From assembly GCA_054601695.1 (NCBI GenBank), contig BAAHQB010000071.1, positions 744,001 through 808,000 of the forward strand: DNA of 64,000 nt. The letters run 5' to 3'. Position numbers and translations under genes: made by a program. This DNA comes from Amorphochlora amoebiformis (Eukaryota > Cercozoa > Chlorarachniophyceae). How positions within the stretch are numbered: position 1 is the stretch's first letter; each line of letters opens with the position of its first letter. Positions 15,400-64,000 of this stretch are shown one piece after another. The notes under the pieces were generated by a model, which searched no databases, had not been told where the DNA came from, and saw only the letters and a list, made by a program, of their open reading frames with translations.

Positions 15400-15535
15400 C
15401 ATGTGCATATTACATACACATACGCATTCTCATACATCTACACATACACATACACAAAGGCATGCACACACACACACAAACCAAAGGTGCCAAAGCATCA
15501 CAGGCCTTCTTCACTATCATTAGCGTCTCCCCCAT
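2389..15535 (-). CDS. BPNT1: BPNT1-type 3'(2'),5'-bisphosphate nucleotidase, 21 exons
   Basis: Member of the Mg-dependent, lithium-sensitive inositol monophosphatase superfamily; the family hydrolyses 3'-phosphoadenosine 5'-phosphate to AMP in sulfate metabolism. Exons, 5' to 3': 15535-15482, 15061-15029, 14879-14862, 14488-14447, 13819-13772, 13281-13243, 13129-13070, 12170-12142, 11476-11369, 10452-10412, 10099-10040, 9610-9545, 8614-8589, 7395-7357, 6962-6916, 5464-5404, 5193-5163, 4945-4903, 3915-3869, 2946-2850, 2458-2389. All phases agree; the sum is 1059 nt, 352 aa, close to family length. Signature motifs in order: [12 protein letters not shown] (36-47), metal-binding VAEED (68-72), DPIDGTKEF (132-140), GIVYRP (163-168), GGCGHK (221-226), WDTCA (247-251), NICGCLA near the C-terminus. 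An in-frame TGA precedes the start ATG. Exon 13 exists in three usable copies, and the intron after exon 9 contains a kinase fragment. Exon 3 (18 nt) is the least certain. Confidence 0.9.
2905..3313. repeat. Inverted partial copies of BPNT1 exon 20
   Basis: The acceptor side of exon 20 (AATAGCGAAGAGTGGTGTG and onwards, on -) recurs at about 3055-3112 and 3277-3313 in the opposite orientation, separated by TA repeat. The copies are 35-55 bp and diverged by a few bases. Confidence 0.7.
3320..3475. repeat. Two-copy tandem repeat of about 75 bp
   Basis: The unit runs from GATATATAATATACATGTAAC to ACCCTCTAACCTAAT and is present twice with small differences. It lies in the last-but-one BPNT1 intron. 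No coding content is seen. Confidence 0.7.
5741..6187. repeat. Purine tract (GA/GAAA), pyrimidine on the BPNT1 sense strand
   Basis: About 450 bp of nearly pure A and G, with GAGAGA, GAAAGA and A-runs. It lies in the BPNT1 intron between exons 15 and 16. Reading frames across it are low-complexity artefacts. Confidence 0.9.
6497..6900. repeat. CCCTAA array with four dyad-core elements
   Basis: Runs of CCCTAA (up to about eight in a row) are interrupted by copies of a conserved core containing CTAAGACATGCTGAATAATC, at about 6497, 6573, 6713 and 6846. The array is inside the BPNT1 intron between exons 15 and 16, so it is interstitial rather than a chromosome end. Confidence 0.9.
7545..8327. 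repeat. Six-copy interspersed array, 45-bp unit in TA repeat
   Basis: A unit containing TATTATCGTGTGTATATG followed by TGCTAT recurs at about 7548, 7715, 7850, 7988, 8148 and 8280, spaced 130-170 bp by TA repeat. It has no convincing coding frame. It lies in the BPNT1 intron between exons 13 and 14. Confidence 0.8.
8330..9340 (-). repeat. BPNT1 exon 13 cassette array, six copies
   Basis: A ~50-bp unit carrying the 26-nt exon 13 occurs at 8330-8372, 8466-8512, 8576-8620, 8878-8925 and 9297-9340, and inverted at 8741-8788. Three copies keep AG and GT borders and are exactly 26 nt: 8614-8589 (VPLFLTPSR), 8504-8479 (VHLFLTPSS) and 8366-8341 (GPLFVTPSS, donor GTAAGT). The others lost the donor or the frame. 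All three intact copies fit the phases of exons 12 and 14, and only one can be used at a time without a frameshift. Confidence 0.75.
10611..11099 (-). pseudogene. Truncated protein-kinase fragment nested in a BPNT1 intron
   Basis: Four islands on the same strand as the host gene splice in phase: 11099-11036 ([14 protein letters not shown]), 10977-10935 ([13 protein letters not shown]), 10832-10708 ([15 protein letters not shown], then IVHRDLKPE) and 10650-10611 ([13 protein letters not shown]). They cover kinase subdomains IV to the start of VII, including the catalytic HRDLKPEN motif. Introns between them are GT-AG and unusually free of TA repeat. The glycine-rich loop, the VAIK lysine, the DFG motif and everything after it are missing: the last island runs straight into TA repeat without a GT donor. 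It lies between BPNT1 exons 9 and 10, which join perfectly without it. It is most likely a captured or decayed gene piece, less likely a misassembly. Confidence 0.75.
12592..12640. repeat. (AAT)n microsatellite
   Basis: About 14 AAT units inside a BPNT1 intron. Confidence 0.9.
12846..12872 (-). repeat. Partial copy of the 3' half of BPNT1 exon 7
   Basis: Reads CGATAGGAAGATTACCAAGG plus donor GTATAT on the - strand, matching the end of exon 7 (GATAGCAAGATTACAAAGGAG). In the incoming phase it would give an immediate stop, so it is not a usable exon. Confidence 0.6.
13320..13790. repeat. TTAGGG-derived tract with two long dyad-core elements
   Basis: Degenerate TTAGGG repeats flank two full-length copies (about 13436-13530 and 13655-13735) of the dispersed core that starts ATCAGATTATTC. 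The tract fills the intron between BPNT1 exons 5 and 6. The donor of exon 5 runs directly into it (GTAACCCTAACCC on -). Confidence 0.85.
15087..15127. repeat. Short GA tract acting as the pyrimidine tract of BPNT1 intron 1
   Basis: On the - strand this is CT-rich and ends just before the acceptor CGTTAAG of exon 2 at 15061. It is the best-placed polypyrimidine tract in the gene. Confidence 0.6.
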
Positions 15536-15709
15536 CCCACTCGTGTCCTCACACGCCGTCTCACTGACACCCTGTTCACGGAATTCTCAGAATTTCCTAG
15601 GCTTCTCGGAACTTTCGGGAATCTTCTAGGTTAGGAAGAAAAGAGGGGAGAGGGAGATAGTGGAGAGAATATTTCGGGAGAAAGCTATGTATACATGTAC
15701 AGTAAATAC

Positions 15710-15770
<61 letters not shown>

Positions 15771-16126
15771 GGTATGGGGTTACGAATATATAATCACACA
15801 TATATGTATATGTTCAAACATATTTTATACGTATATACATGTATTCAACATATACAAATATATATATATATATATGTATATATTTATATATATACATGTG
15901 TGTGTGTGTATGTATACATATATACAATAGATATCCAGATATATATGGTATATACGTCTACATACATGAACATACACTATACAAACAGGGGAAATCGATC
16001 GAAATACAAGCAAAACCAGAAACAGAGTATGAATATATATATATATATTTATATATATTCAATATATATATATATATATTTATATATATTCAATATATAT
16101 ATATATACACTTTTTCATATATGTAC

Positions 16127-16172
<46 letters not shown>

Positions 16173-16258
16173 TATATATTTATTGCACATATATATATAT
16201 ATATGTATATATATATGTATGTATTATACATACTTAAATAATATATATTATACATATA

Positions 16259-16339
<81 letters not shown>

Positions 16340-16347
16340 ATATATAT

Positions 16348-16379
<32 letters not shown>

Positions 16380-16400
16380 GTTCGAGATTACGATATGACC
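15536..16400. other. Region upstream of BPNT1 start, no gene seen
   Basis: The first ~170 bp are of mixed composition and probably hold the BPNT1 promoter and 5' UTR. The rest is TA repeat with short unique pieces. No coding exon is supported. Confidence 0.4.
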
Positions 16401-16588
16401 CTAGAAGCAAAGCCTCCTAGAAGATGTTGTCTGATCCTCCTTAACCTTAAAGAATGCTTTGCACTAAATATATGTATACATAAATATATACATATATATG
16501 TATATATATATGTAATGTATATTATAAGATGTTGTCTGATCCTCCTTAACCTTAAAGAATGCTTTGCACTAAATATATGTATACATAA

Positions 16589-16621
<33 letters not shown>

Positions 16622-16694
16622 ATATATATTATAAGATGTTGTCTGATCCTCCTTAACCTTAAAGAATGCTTTGCACTAAATATATGTATACATA

Positions 16695-16729
<35 letters not shown>

Positions 16730-16800
16730 ATATATATTATAAGATGTTGTCTGATCCTCCTTAACCTTAAAGAATGCTTTGCACTAAATATATGTATACA

Positions 16801-16848
<48 letters not shown>

Positions 16849-16993
16849 GATTCTGATTCTCCTTAACTTTAAAAAACTGCTTGGTACATATATATATATA
16901 TATACATATAAGTAGATATATATATATATATATGTACAAGTAAAATTAAAAAAAAAAACAAATATAAAAATAAATGTGTACACACACATACAT

Positions 16994-17083
<90 letters not shown>

Positions 17084-17099
17084 ACATATATAATATATA

Positions 17100-17165
<66 letters not shown>

Positions 17166-17665
17166 TTACGTATATACATATGAACATATATTTCTACAGA
17201 GTTCTCAAGGTTGCATTACAGCCATCGACACACACACACACGCATACAAATTCAGCCTCCATTAATCTTTCTCTCGGGCCTCCCCCTCTCCTCTCATCCC
17301 TGATCCCCTCTTTCTGCTCTCCTAATCTCTTTCTCCTCTTCAGAGGTACACCCTCGGCCCCAATGGTCTCGACTACGGGCTAGGATTGGCAATATAGCAA
17401 GGGTACGTCGTTCTACGGCAGAATTTGTGGTTAGGGTCGGGGTTTAGGCTAAGTGTTAGGGTTGGTTTTGAGGGTTACGGTAAGGTTTAGGGTTGTATTC
17501 TGACGCACGTTTAGTGTCTCGGGTGTATACATAGGTTTCATGTCGTAATAACAAACACAGAACCGATGAATTTTCACGAATGAGTCGTAAACATGCGCAT
17601 TGAAGGAGGTACGTCTTTCCCAGCCCCATTAGAAAAATAAAAAATACAGTCATAACCTCCGCCAT
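16401..17665 (-). CDS. Small hypothetical gene
   Basis: I do not recognise it. Phase-compatible islands on -: 17665-17657 (MAE, donor GTTATG), 17614-17531 (28 codons), 17379-17248 (44 codons, contains [17 protein letters not shown] and is rich in Arg/Glu) and 16463-16401 ([20 protein letters not shown], then TAG). The sum is 288 nt. The last exon is supported by having duplicated acceptor-side copies upstream, as other real exons here do. The opposite strand of the third island is also open and has a polypyrimidine tract, so strand is not certain. Its 5' end is 239 bp from the KIFBP start. Confidence 0.35.
16405..16890. repeat. Five-copy array of an acceptor plus exon 5' end
   Basis: A ~62-bp unit (AGATGTTGTCTGATCCTCC onward to GCACTAAATATATG) occurs at about 16420, 16528, 16632 and 16740, plus a diverged copy at 16848. 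On - each is a splice acceptor and the first ~40 nt of the terminal exon of the hypothetical gene. Only the 16401-16463 copy continues to the stop codon. Confidence 0.8.
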
Positions 17666-17904
17666 TCGTTGCCCTGAGACCTCCCAATCCAAAAGGAACA
17701 CCTTCCAGTTTTTCCCACCACGTGCGGTGTGCCTTCGACACGGGTCGTGAGCGCTAGCGTGGCCAGTGTCAAACGGGCAGCGCGGGCGGTCATTGTGTCT
17801 TGTGACAGAGCGTTATATCACGGCCTTTTCTCAAATTCTTGATATATCGCATATCTAAAGTCAATATGATGTCACAGGAGGACATTCGTGGGACATAGGA
17901 GAAG
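17666..17904. promoter_or_regulatory. Possible divergent promoter region
   Basis: A mixed-composition interval between the putative - start at 17665 and the KIFBP ATG at 17905, free of TA repeat. No specific box could be identified. Confidence 0.3.
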
Positions 17905-35763
<17,859 letters not shown>

Positions 35764-36623
35764 GACACGTGCAGTTTAGTATAGTTAGAGTTACACGCTG
35801 CCATGAATAAATTACAATTCAAGAACTTCAGGTGTGTAACAACATAGAATAAGAACCTTATCACACTATTTTGCTAATCTATCGTAGTACCTTAGCAGCA
35901 GCTGTGAGATCATGGCATACTCTAGCGAGATACTAGCCCTAGTAGCCATACGCGCTAGATCTAGAAGTAGACACGTATCATCTCTAGATTTACGTATCAG
36001 ACTGTACGTAAAGGATGGATGAGAATAAGACACATAGACACGCTACCATTAATAAATTACAATTCTAGAACTTCAGGTGTGTAATAACATAGAATAAGAA
36101 TCTATCGTAGTATCTAGAGAATTAGCTCTACTAGCTGTGAGATCATGGCACTCTAACGAGATACTAGCCATACGCCTAGTCTAGACCGACGCTAGATCTA
36201 GAAGTAGACACGTGTCATCTCTCTAGTCTCTCTAGTCTCTAGATCTGGATCACTCTAGAATCTATGGACGAGAAAGTAGATAAATTCTAAACTGTACGAA
36301 GACGTAGCTGATATATCTTCATAAACATTATCTAGATCTTTCTAGAGATTATATCTAGTACTAGTAATATCTAGAGTATATACCGCATACATATAGATAT
36401 ATGACAATGCTGAGTATATATGTATGTGTATGTATTATATATGTACATATACATATATATATATATATATATTTATACATCTAGATATATATATAAATAC
36501 ATGGACTATACTGCGGCTCGTATCTAGTGTATGTTCAAGAAGCCCATGCGTTAAGGCCTTTAACTAATGACGCTGACAAAGTTTTGTTATTAGAAGGCAA
36601 ATTTCGCCATATAGAAACTGTTA
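35764..36623. other. CTAG-rich gap between convergent genes
   Basis: More than twenty CTAG sites. It contains a ~200-bp imperfect duplication: ATTACAATTCAAGAACTTCAG near 35810 and again near 36057, followed by GTAGTACCTTAGCAG-like and CTAGAAGTAGACACGT segments. A short TA stretch lies at 36430-36510. No coding exon is seen. Confidence 0.55.
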
Positions 36624-36757
36624 CTACGCTTTGGAGGCTCCTAGGAGCATCTTTTGGTGATGGATGTCAATCTCTTGCTTTCCCTTTCGTTCCCTAAAAA
36701 TGTATATATCCATATTTGTATATAATAATATATATATTATACATATACATATATACA

Positions 36758-36798
<41 letters not shown>

Positions 36799-36879
36799 GT
36801 GCATTTATATATGTATATGTAATATGTATGTATATATGTATGTATATATATATATATACATATCACATTCTTTATTAGT

Positions 36880-36910
<31 letters not shown>

Positions 36911-37322
36911 TATATGCATATATTATGTTAGCTATATATATCATATACACATATATACACATATATATACACACACACACATATATATATATACATATAT
37001 ATATATATATGTATACCAAAATGTACATACATGTATATTTGAAATATATTTATGTGTATAAATATTATATATATATATATATACATCCATTTACATATAT
37101 ATATATATGTATATATATATATCTATATGTAAGATATATGCATAATTGTATATATATATATATATACATATAGAAATATCTACATACGTAGTGGTTCAAC
37201 ATACATCTCGAGAATACTACATACATGTATGTACATGAACATGTATATACATATAGAAACAAATATATATGTATGTATGCTAAGATTTATATATACTTTT
37301 TGCATAATATATAAGACACATG

Positions 37323-37398
<76 letters not shown>

Positions 37399-37460
37399 AT
37401 GTGTGTGTGTGTGTGTTTATATACATATATATATATATATATATAATATATGTGTATATG

Positions 37461-37494
<34 letters not shown>

Positions 37495-37546
37495 GTATAC
37501 CTATAGGTATATAAATTATATGTGCATATATGTATATGTGTGTATA

Positions 37547-37585
<39 letters not shown>

Positions 37586-37688
37586 AAATATATACTAATG
37601 TATACATATTTCTTTAATCTATTGCACATTATTCTTGAGATGTAGCTTATTGTATACATATATACATGTGCAACCTATACACACATAC

Positions 37689-37720
<32 letters not shown>

Positions 37721-37764
37721 CATATATATAAATGCAAACATTGTATGTAAACACATGTATGTAA

Positions 37765-37798
<34 letters not shown>

Positions 37799-38008
37799 AA
37801 TAATATACACACATACAATCACATATACAATAACACACACATTTCTTGAATTTGTTGCGCAATATTCTTGAGGTGTAGATTCGACTGTTCGAGAAACTCC
37901 TTACGCTTGATGGCCATCTCCTTCGACTGCTTAAGACCCTCCTCTGCGTCCTCAATTGCCTTTTCAACTGGTTGAGATATAATATATATATATATGTATA
38001 TAGATATG

Positions 38009-38090
<82 letters not shown>

Positions 38091-38203
38091 ACCCTCCTCT
38101 GCGTCCTCAATTGCCTTGTCAACTGGTTGAGATATAATATATGTGTATATATTTGTATATAATACATACCTATCTATATGAATATATATATATATATATA
38201 TAC

Positions 38204-38262
<59 letters not shown>

Positions 38263-38424
38263 TATAGATATAAGACCCTCCTCTGCGTCCTCAATTGCCT
38301 TGTCAACTGGTTGAGATATTATATATATATATATATCTCTATATATGTATGTATATATGTATATTTAATTTATAAATGTTAAATATATATATATATATAT
38401 ACATATATACATAATATATATATG

Positions 38425-38464
<40 letters not shown>

Positions 38465-38495
38465 GATGTTTATGAAAGACTCATGTATGGATATG

Positions 38496-38531
<36 letters not shown>

Positions 38532-38754
38532 ACACATATATAGAATGTATATATATTATCATATGCATATATATATATATATATACATATATATAACATA
38601 TATATATATATATGTATAATATATATTATATATATATATATATATGTTTATCTATGTATATATATCCCCACTCCTCTCCCCTCTCTTTCCTCTTTTCTCT
38701 CTCAAGCACACATTCTCTCTCTTATATATGTGTATAATACACATATTCGCATGC

Positions 38755-38790
<36 letters not shown>

Positions 38791-38814
38791 ATATATATGT
38801 ATTTACATTATATG

Positions 38815-38870
<56 letters not shown>

Positions 38871-38923
38871 TATACATATATACGATGGAGTTCACAGTAA
38901 CATGTATATATAATTATACATAC

Positions 38924-38954
<31 letters not shown>

Positions 38955-39138
38955 ATATATATATATATTATACATATATTATATATATATATATATATTT
39001 ATATATTATATAATATATGTATATATATTTATATATAATACATACCTATCTATATGAATATATATATATATATATATACGTATATATATATATATATATA
39101 TATATTTAAATAGATTGTAAGTATATACATATATAAAG

Positions 39139-39198
<60 letters not shown>

Positions 39199-39263
39199 TG
39201 TATGTTATATATAAATATACATTAGATATATACATATACATAGATATATGCAAATCTACATTG

Positions 39264-39323
<60 letters not shown>

Positions 39324-39357
39324 ATGTATGTACATATATATATATAATATAATTATC

Positions 39358-39389
<32 letters not shown>

Positions 39390-40087
39390 TATATGATGTA
39401 TATTAGGTACATCTTCCGACACACCGTTCTCATTAATCTTTGCCTCCGACATCTGGTCCAAGACCCCCGGCAACAGCTTCTGGTCGATATACTACCACAC
39501 GCACGTACAAATTACTCATTCTACCCAAATCCACCGATCCCGATCCTAGAACCCTTAAAAGCAAATGCAGGCCTATCACGTGACCACCTGTGCCTGTACG
39601 AAAACATCCCCTAGCATTCTCTCCATTCCGCCGGTCGAGTCCTGAGGTTCAAGATCGTGCTCAGATGGTGGAGGAGATACACACTGCAATATACCTCGAA
39701 GAAGCGTGTAAACTTGTCTATTTCGGGCTTCAGTATCGTCGAATGGTCCAGCAGATGACGCATGCTTTCTGTGAATTCTACTCGGCACCAAAAACGGAAT
39801 CAGAACCCCGATTCTATCCTCAAACTCGCTCGCTCGCCTTTCCCCCCTTGAAAGATACCTTGGACAGCTATCTCCGTCTCAGATTTGGCCAGCATTTTGG
39901 ACCCTAGGTACCCCAGGGCACGGTTCATCGTGCCCATCGCGTTGTCGAAATCGAGTAGGCCTTGCTTCCCCTCGGCCTGAACAGGTTTGCTACCGACAAT
40001 TGTGGTCTTAGATTCATTCTTTTCGGCGGCCTTAGCTGGCTCAGACGACTTGTCTTCGTTCCCAAAGAGGTTGCTGAACGACCACAT
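36624..40087 (-). CDS. Coiled-coil protein, function unrecognised
   Basis: Exons with agreeing phases: 40087-39859 (start ATG, 76 codons), 39768-39695, 39479-39411, possibly 38498-38466 (11 codons), 37959-37841 and 36693-36624 (ends TAG). The product is about 186-197 aa. The N-terminal third is low in structure ([19 protein letters not shown]). The middle contains [16 protein letters not shown] and [18 protein letters not shown], then a long charged helix ([20 protein letters not shown] ... [14 protein letters not shown]) and a basic C-terminus. Overall it looks like a small BAR-like or other helical-bundle protein, but I cannot assign a family. Its ATG is 92 bp from the divergent LTO1 ATG. 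Confidence 0.65.
37615..38320 (-). repeat. Edge copies of the coiled-coil exon at 37841-37959
   Basis: Two upstream copies of its acceptor side (about 38093-38140 and 38273-38318: CTCAACCAGTTGACAAGGC...GAGGGTCTTATA) and one decayed downstream copy of its donor side (about 37615-37665: CTACATCTCAAGAATAATG). All lack the opposite splice site. Confidence 0.8.
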
Positions 40088-40179
40088 GAGGTCCGCCCTG
40101 TCCTGCAGATGTCCTCTGGATTTGGGTTCCGGTCGATTGGGTTGAATGTCCCGCGGGTGTCTTCGTTGGATTCCGAGGA
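40088..40179. promoter_or_regulatory. 92-bp divergent promoter
   Basis: Separates two convincing start codons (40087 on -, 40180 on +). It is free of TA repeat and G+C-rich relative to the window. The 5' UTRs must be very short or overlap. No TATA box is visible. Confidence 0.6.
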
Positions 40180-43962
<3,783 letters not shown>

Positions 43963-45298
43963 CTATAGCGTGTCAAACTGTCTGCCGCTGTCTTCAAGAC
44001 ACTTTCATGATTCTTAGATTTTAAATCCCTCATCAATAGGGGCTTAATCGAAAATTTATTTAAAAAATTGAAATATCAACGCATGTATATACACAATGTA
44101 TATGATATGATCGCAAGTATAAATATATGAAACTAAGTCGGCCTGGCTTTTCTAACGCTTAACATGCGCAGCGAGCACAAGACTACAGTATCTACGTCGT
44201 GAAGCGGGTCTGTATAATTGTAGTTCTACTTTATGATTCGATCGGCTCTATCTCGATCATGGCCAAAATCGGCCTGCCGTTGCTCGAGCTAGACTAAGGC
44301 CGTCCAGACCGTACACACTCTAGACACTGTGGCCTAGGCGCTGCCTAGTGTCAGACTACTAACTAGTGTATTGATACTAAGTGAACTTCAACAATTCGAT
44401 TGATCATTAGTTGTTAGAAATCCATTACCCATTGAACTTCACATGCACGATATGCGTACGCACATACGCCTATCATTCGTACACACATTGACCTAGATCT
44501 AGTAGATACATACGTCACATACGTACCAACATACGTACACACATACGTACGTACTACATACGATATGCGTACGCACGCACCTATCATTCGTACACACATT
44601 GACCAAGATACATAATGGTCCACACATACGTACCAACATACGTACACACATACGTACGCACTACATACGATATGCGTACGCACATACGCACGCACCTATC
44701 ATTCGCGAACACATTGACCTAGATACATACGTACCAACATACGTACACAAATACGTACGTACTACATACGTACTGTACATACATACTAGATGCATACGTA
44801 CATACATACTAGATGCATACGTACCAACATACGTACCAGACAACCAATATACGTATGATATTGTTCCATAATCTAGATAATTCGTACACGTACTGGACAT
44901 ACGTACCAACAAACGTACTAACATACGTATCATGGTATCAACATACGCCGCATTCGAACGATATACACTGGTACAACCTAACTTAATAAAACAAAATTTT
45001 GGAGATATATATATATAGAAGCACACTCCTAACACGTAACTCATGCTGGACGTTACTAAGCTCAAGTAGTTCTAGTAGTTATCGATTTGCATTAGCCTCA
45101 CGCTACTAGATAGACTCTTGTAGCCTCAGTTCGGCAGTAAGTAATAATGCTGGAATGGTAATTCTAGTTACGTATATTCAATAGGCTGTGCTGTACAAGC
45201 CTTAATTAGAAGGTTGTTAGCGATGATAATTAGCGCAATTTAAGCTTTCATTTGCGCACATGCAATTTTTTTTTGGGCCGCACAGGTCATAATCAAGG
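43963..45298. other. CTAG- and ACGTAC-rich gap between convergent genes
   Basis: Nearly free of TA repeat. It holds the 3' flanks of LTO1 and the GNPTAB-like gene and a large ACGTAC-based repeat (44440-44960). No coding exon is supported. Confidence 0.55.
44440..44960. repeat. Imperfect tandem array of ACATACGTAC-type units
   Basis: ACATACGTACCAACATACGT recurs about eight times. A longer unit of about 120 bp (CATACGATATGCGTACGCAC ... CATTCGTACACACATTGACC) is repeated three times, at about 44447, 44557 and 44665. CGTACG and TACGTA palindromes are frequent. Confidence 0.85.
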
Positions 45299-63611
<18,313 letters not shown>

Positions 63612-63632
<21 letters not shown>

Positions 63633-63957
63633 CTGCTTAAATGTATCACATACTGCTTAAATGTATCACATACTGCTTAAATGTATCACATACTGCTTAA
63701 ATGTATCCCATACTGCTTAAATGTATCACATACTGCTTAAATGTATCACATACTGCTTAAATGTATCACATACTGCTTAAATGTATCACATACTGCTTAA
63801 ATGTACCACATACTGCTTAAATGTACCACATACTGCTTAAATGTATCACATACTGCTTAAATGTATCACATACTGCTTAAATGTACCACATACTGCTTAA
63901 ATGTATCACATACTGCTTAAATGTATCACATACTGCTTAAATGTATCACATACTGCA
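63612..63957 (-). repeat. 20-bp minisatellite derived from an exon start, about 17 copies
   Basis: The unit is CAGTATGTGATACATTTAAG on -, nearly perfect. It equals the acceptor CAG plus the first ~16 nt of the exon at 63632-63591, so every unit offers an AG acceptor. The unit length is not a multiple of three. Confidence 0.92.
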
Positions 63958-64000
63958 GGAAATTCTCAAGAGTATATACATATACATATATTACAAATAT

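Noticed and set aside
17531-17665. GLGKT peptide suggesting a SNF2 helicase or NTPase
   Set aside because: No further helicase motif; the stretch is more likely intron plus a short unrecognised exon.
37841-37967. Prefoldin subunit 5 similarity of the coiled coil
   Set aside because: Only a few charged residues match and the preceding exons do not look like prefoldin.
44414-45065. Open frames in the ACGTAC repeat
   Set aside because: Repeat-driven Tyr/Val/Arg frames on both strands with no splice borders.

Overview
This window is nuclear DNA of an intron-rich eukaryote, almost certainly not an animal, plant or fungal model. Most of it is TA dinucleotide repeat, which makes nearly every open frame an artefact of Tyr/Ile/His codons. 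Between the repeats sit short islands (18-140 bp) bounded by AG...GT. Read in order, with phase carried across introns, they join into recognisable proteins. The interstitial telomere-like repeat is TTAGGG. I cannot name the species.

Layout: (1) an unrecognised + gene ending at 1825; (2) a BPNT1-type 3'(2'),5'-bisphosphate nucleotidase on -, 21 exons, 15535 to 2389; (3) a small uncertain - gene at 16401-17665; (4) a KIF-binding protein gene (KIFBP) on +, 17905-35763; (5) a coiled-coil protein gene on -, 40087 to 36624; (6) a complete LTO1 gene on +, 40180-43962, 92 bp from gene 5 in divergent orientation; (7) a GNPTAB-like Stealth-family phosphotransferase on -, from beyond the right edge to 45299. 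The joined coding lengths divide by three for BPNT1 (1059 nt, 352 aa) and LTO1 (456 nt, 151 aa). The genes have no common pathway: PAP hydrolysis, kinesin/microtubule regulation, Fe-S cluster delivery to Rli1/ABCE1, and Golgi or other secretory phosphotransfer.

Mobile and nested DNA: KIFBP carries a non-autonomous, gag-only LTR retrotransposon (21806-23419) with two 258-bp LTRs in which I see no difference. One BPNT1 intron holds a same-strand, spliced, truncated protein-kinase fragment.

The most unusual feature is architectural. Many exons are accompanied by serial copies of one exon edge plus the neighbouring intron: splice acceptor with the 5' part of the exon upstream, or 3' part with donor downstream, all embedded in TA repeats. 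A second candidate novelty is a dispersed ~100-bp element embedded in TTAGGG/CCCTAA tracts, whose central dyad keeps its pairing through compensatory changes. Pyrimidine tracts lie on the sense strand in every intron where strand can be tested, and the three gaps between convergent genes are strongly enriched for CTAG.

Limits: exon boundaries were read by eye; a few exons of KIFBP and GNPTAB are missing or ambiguous; no database search was possible.
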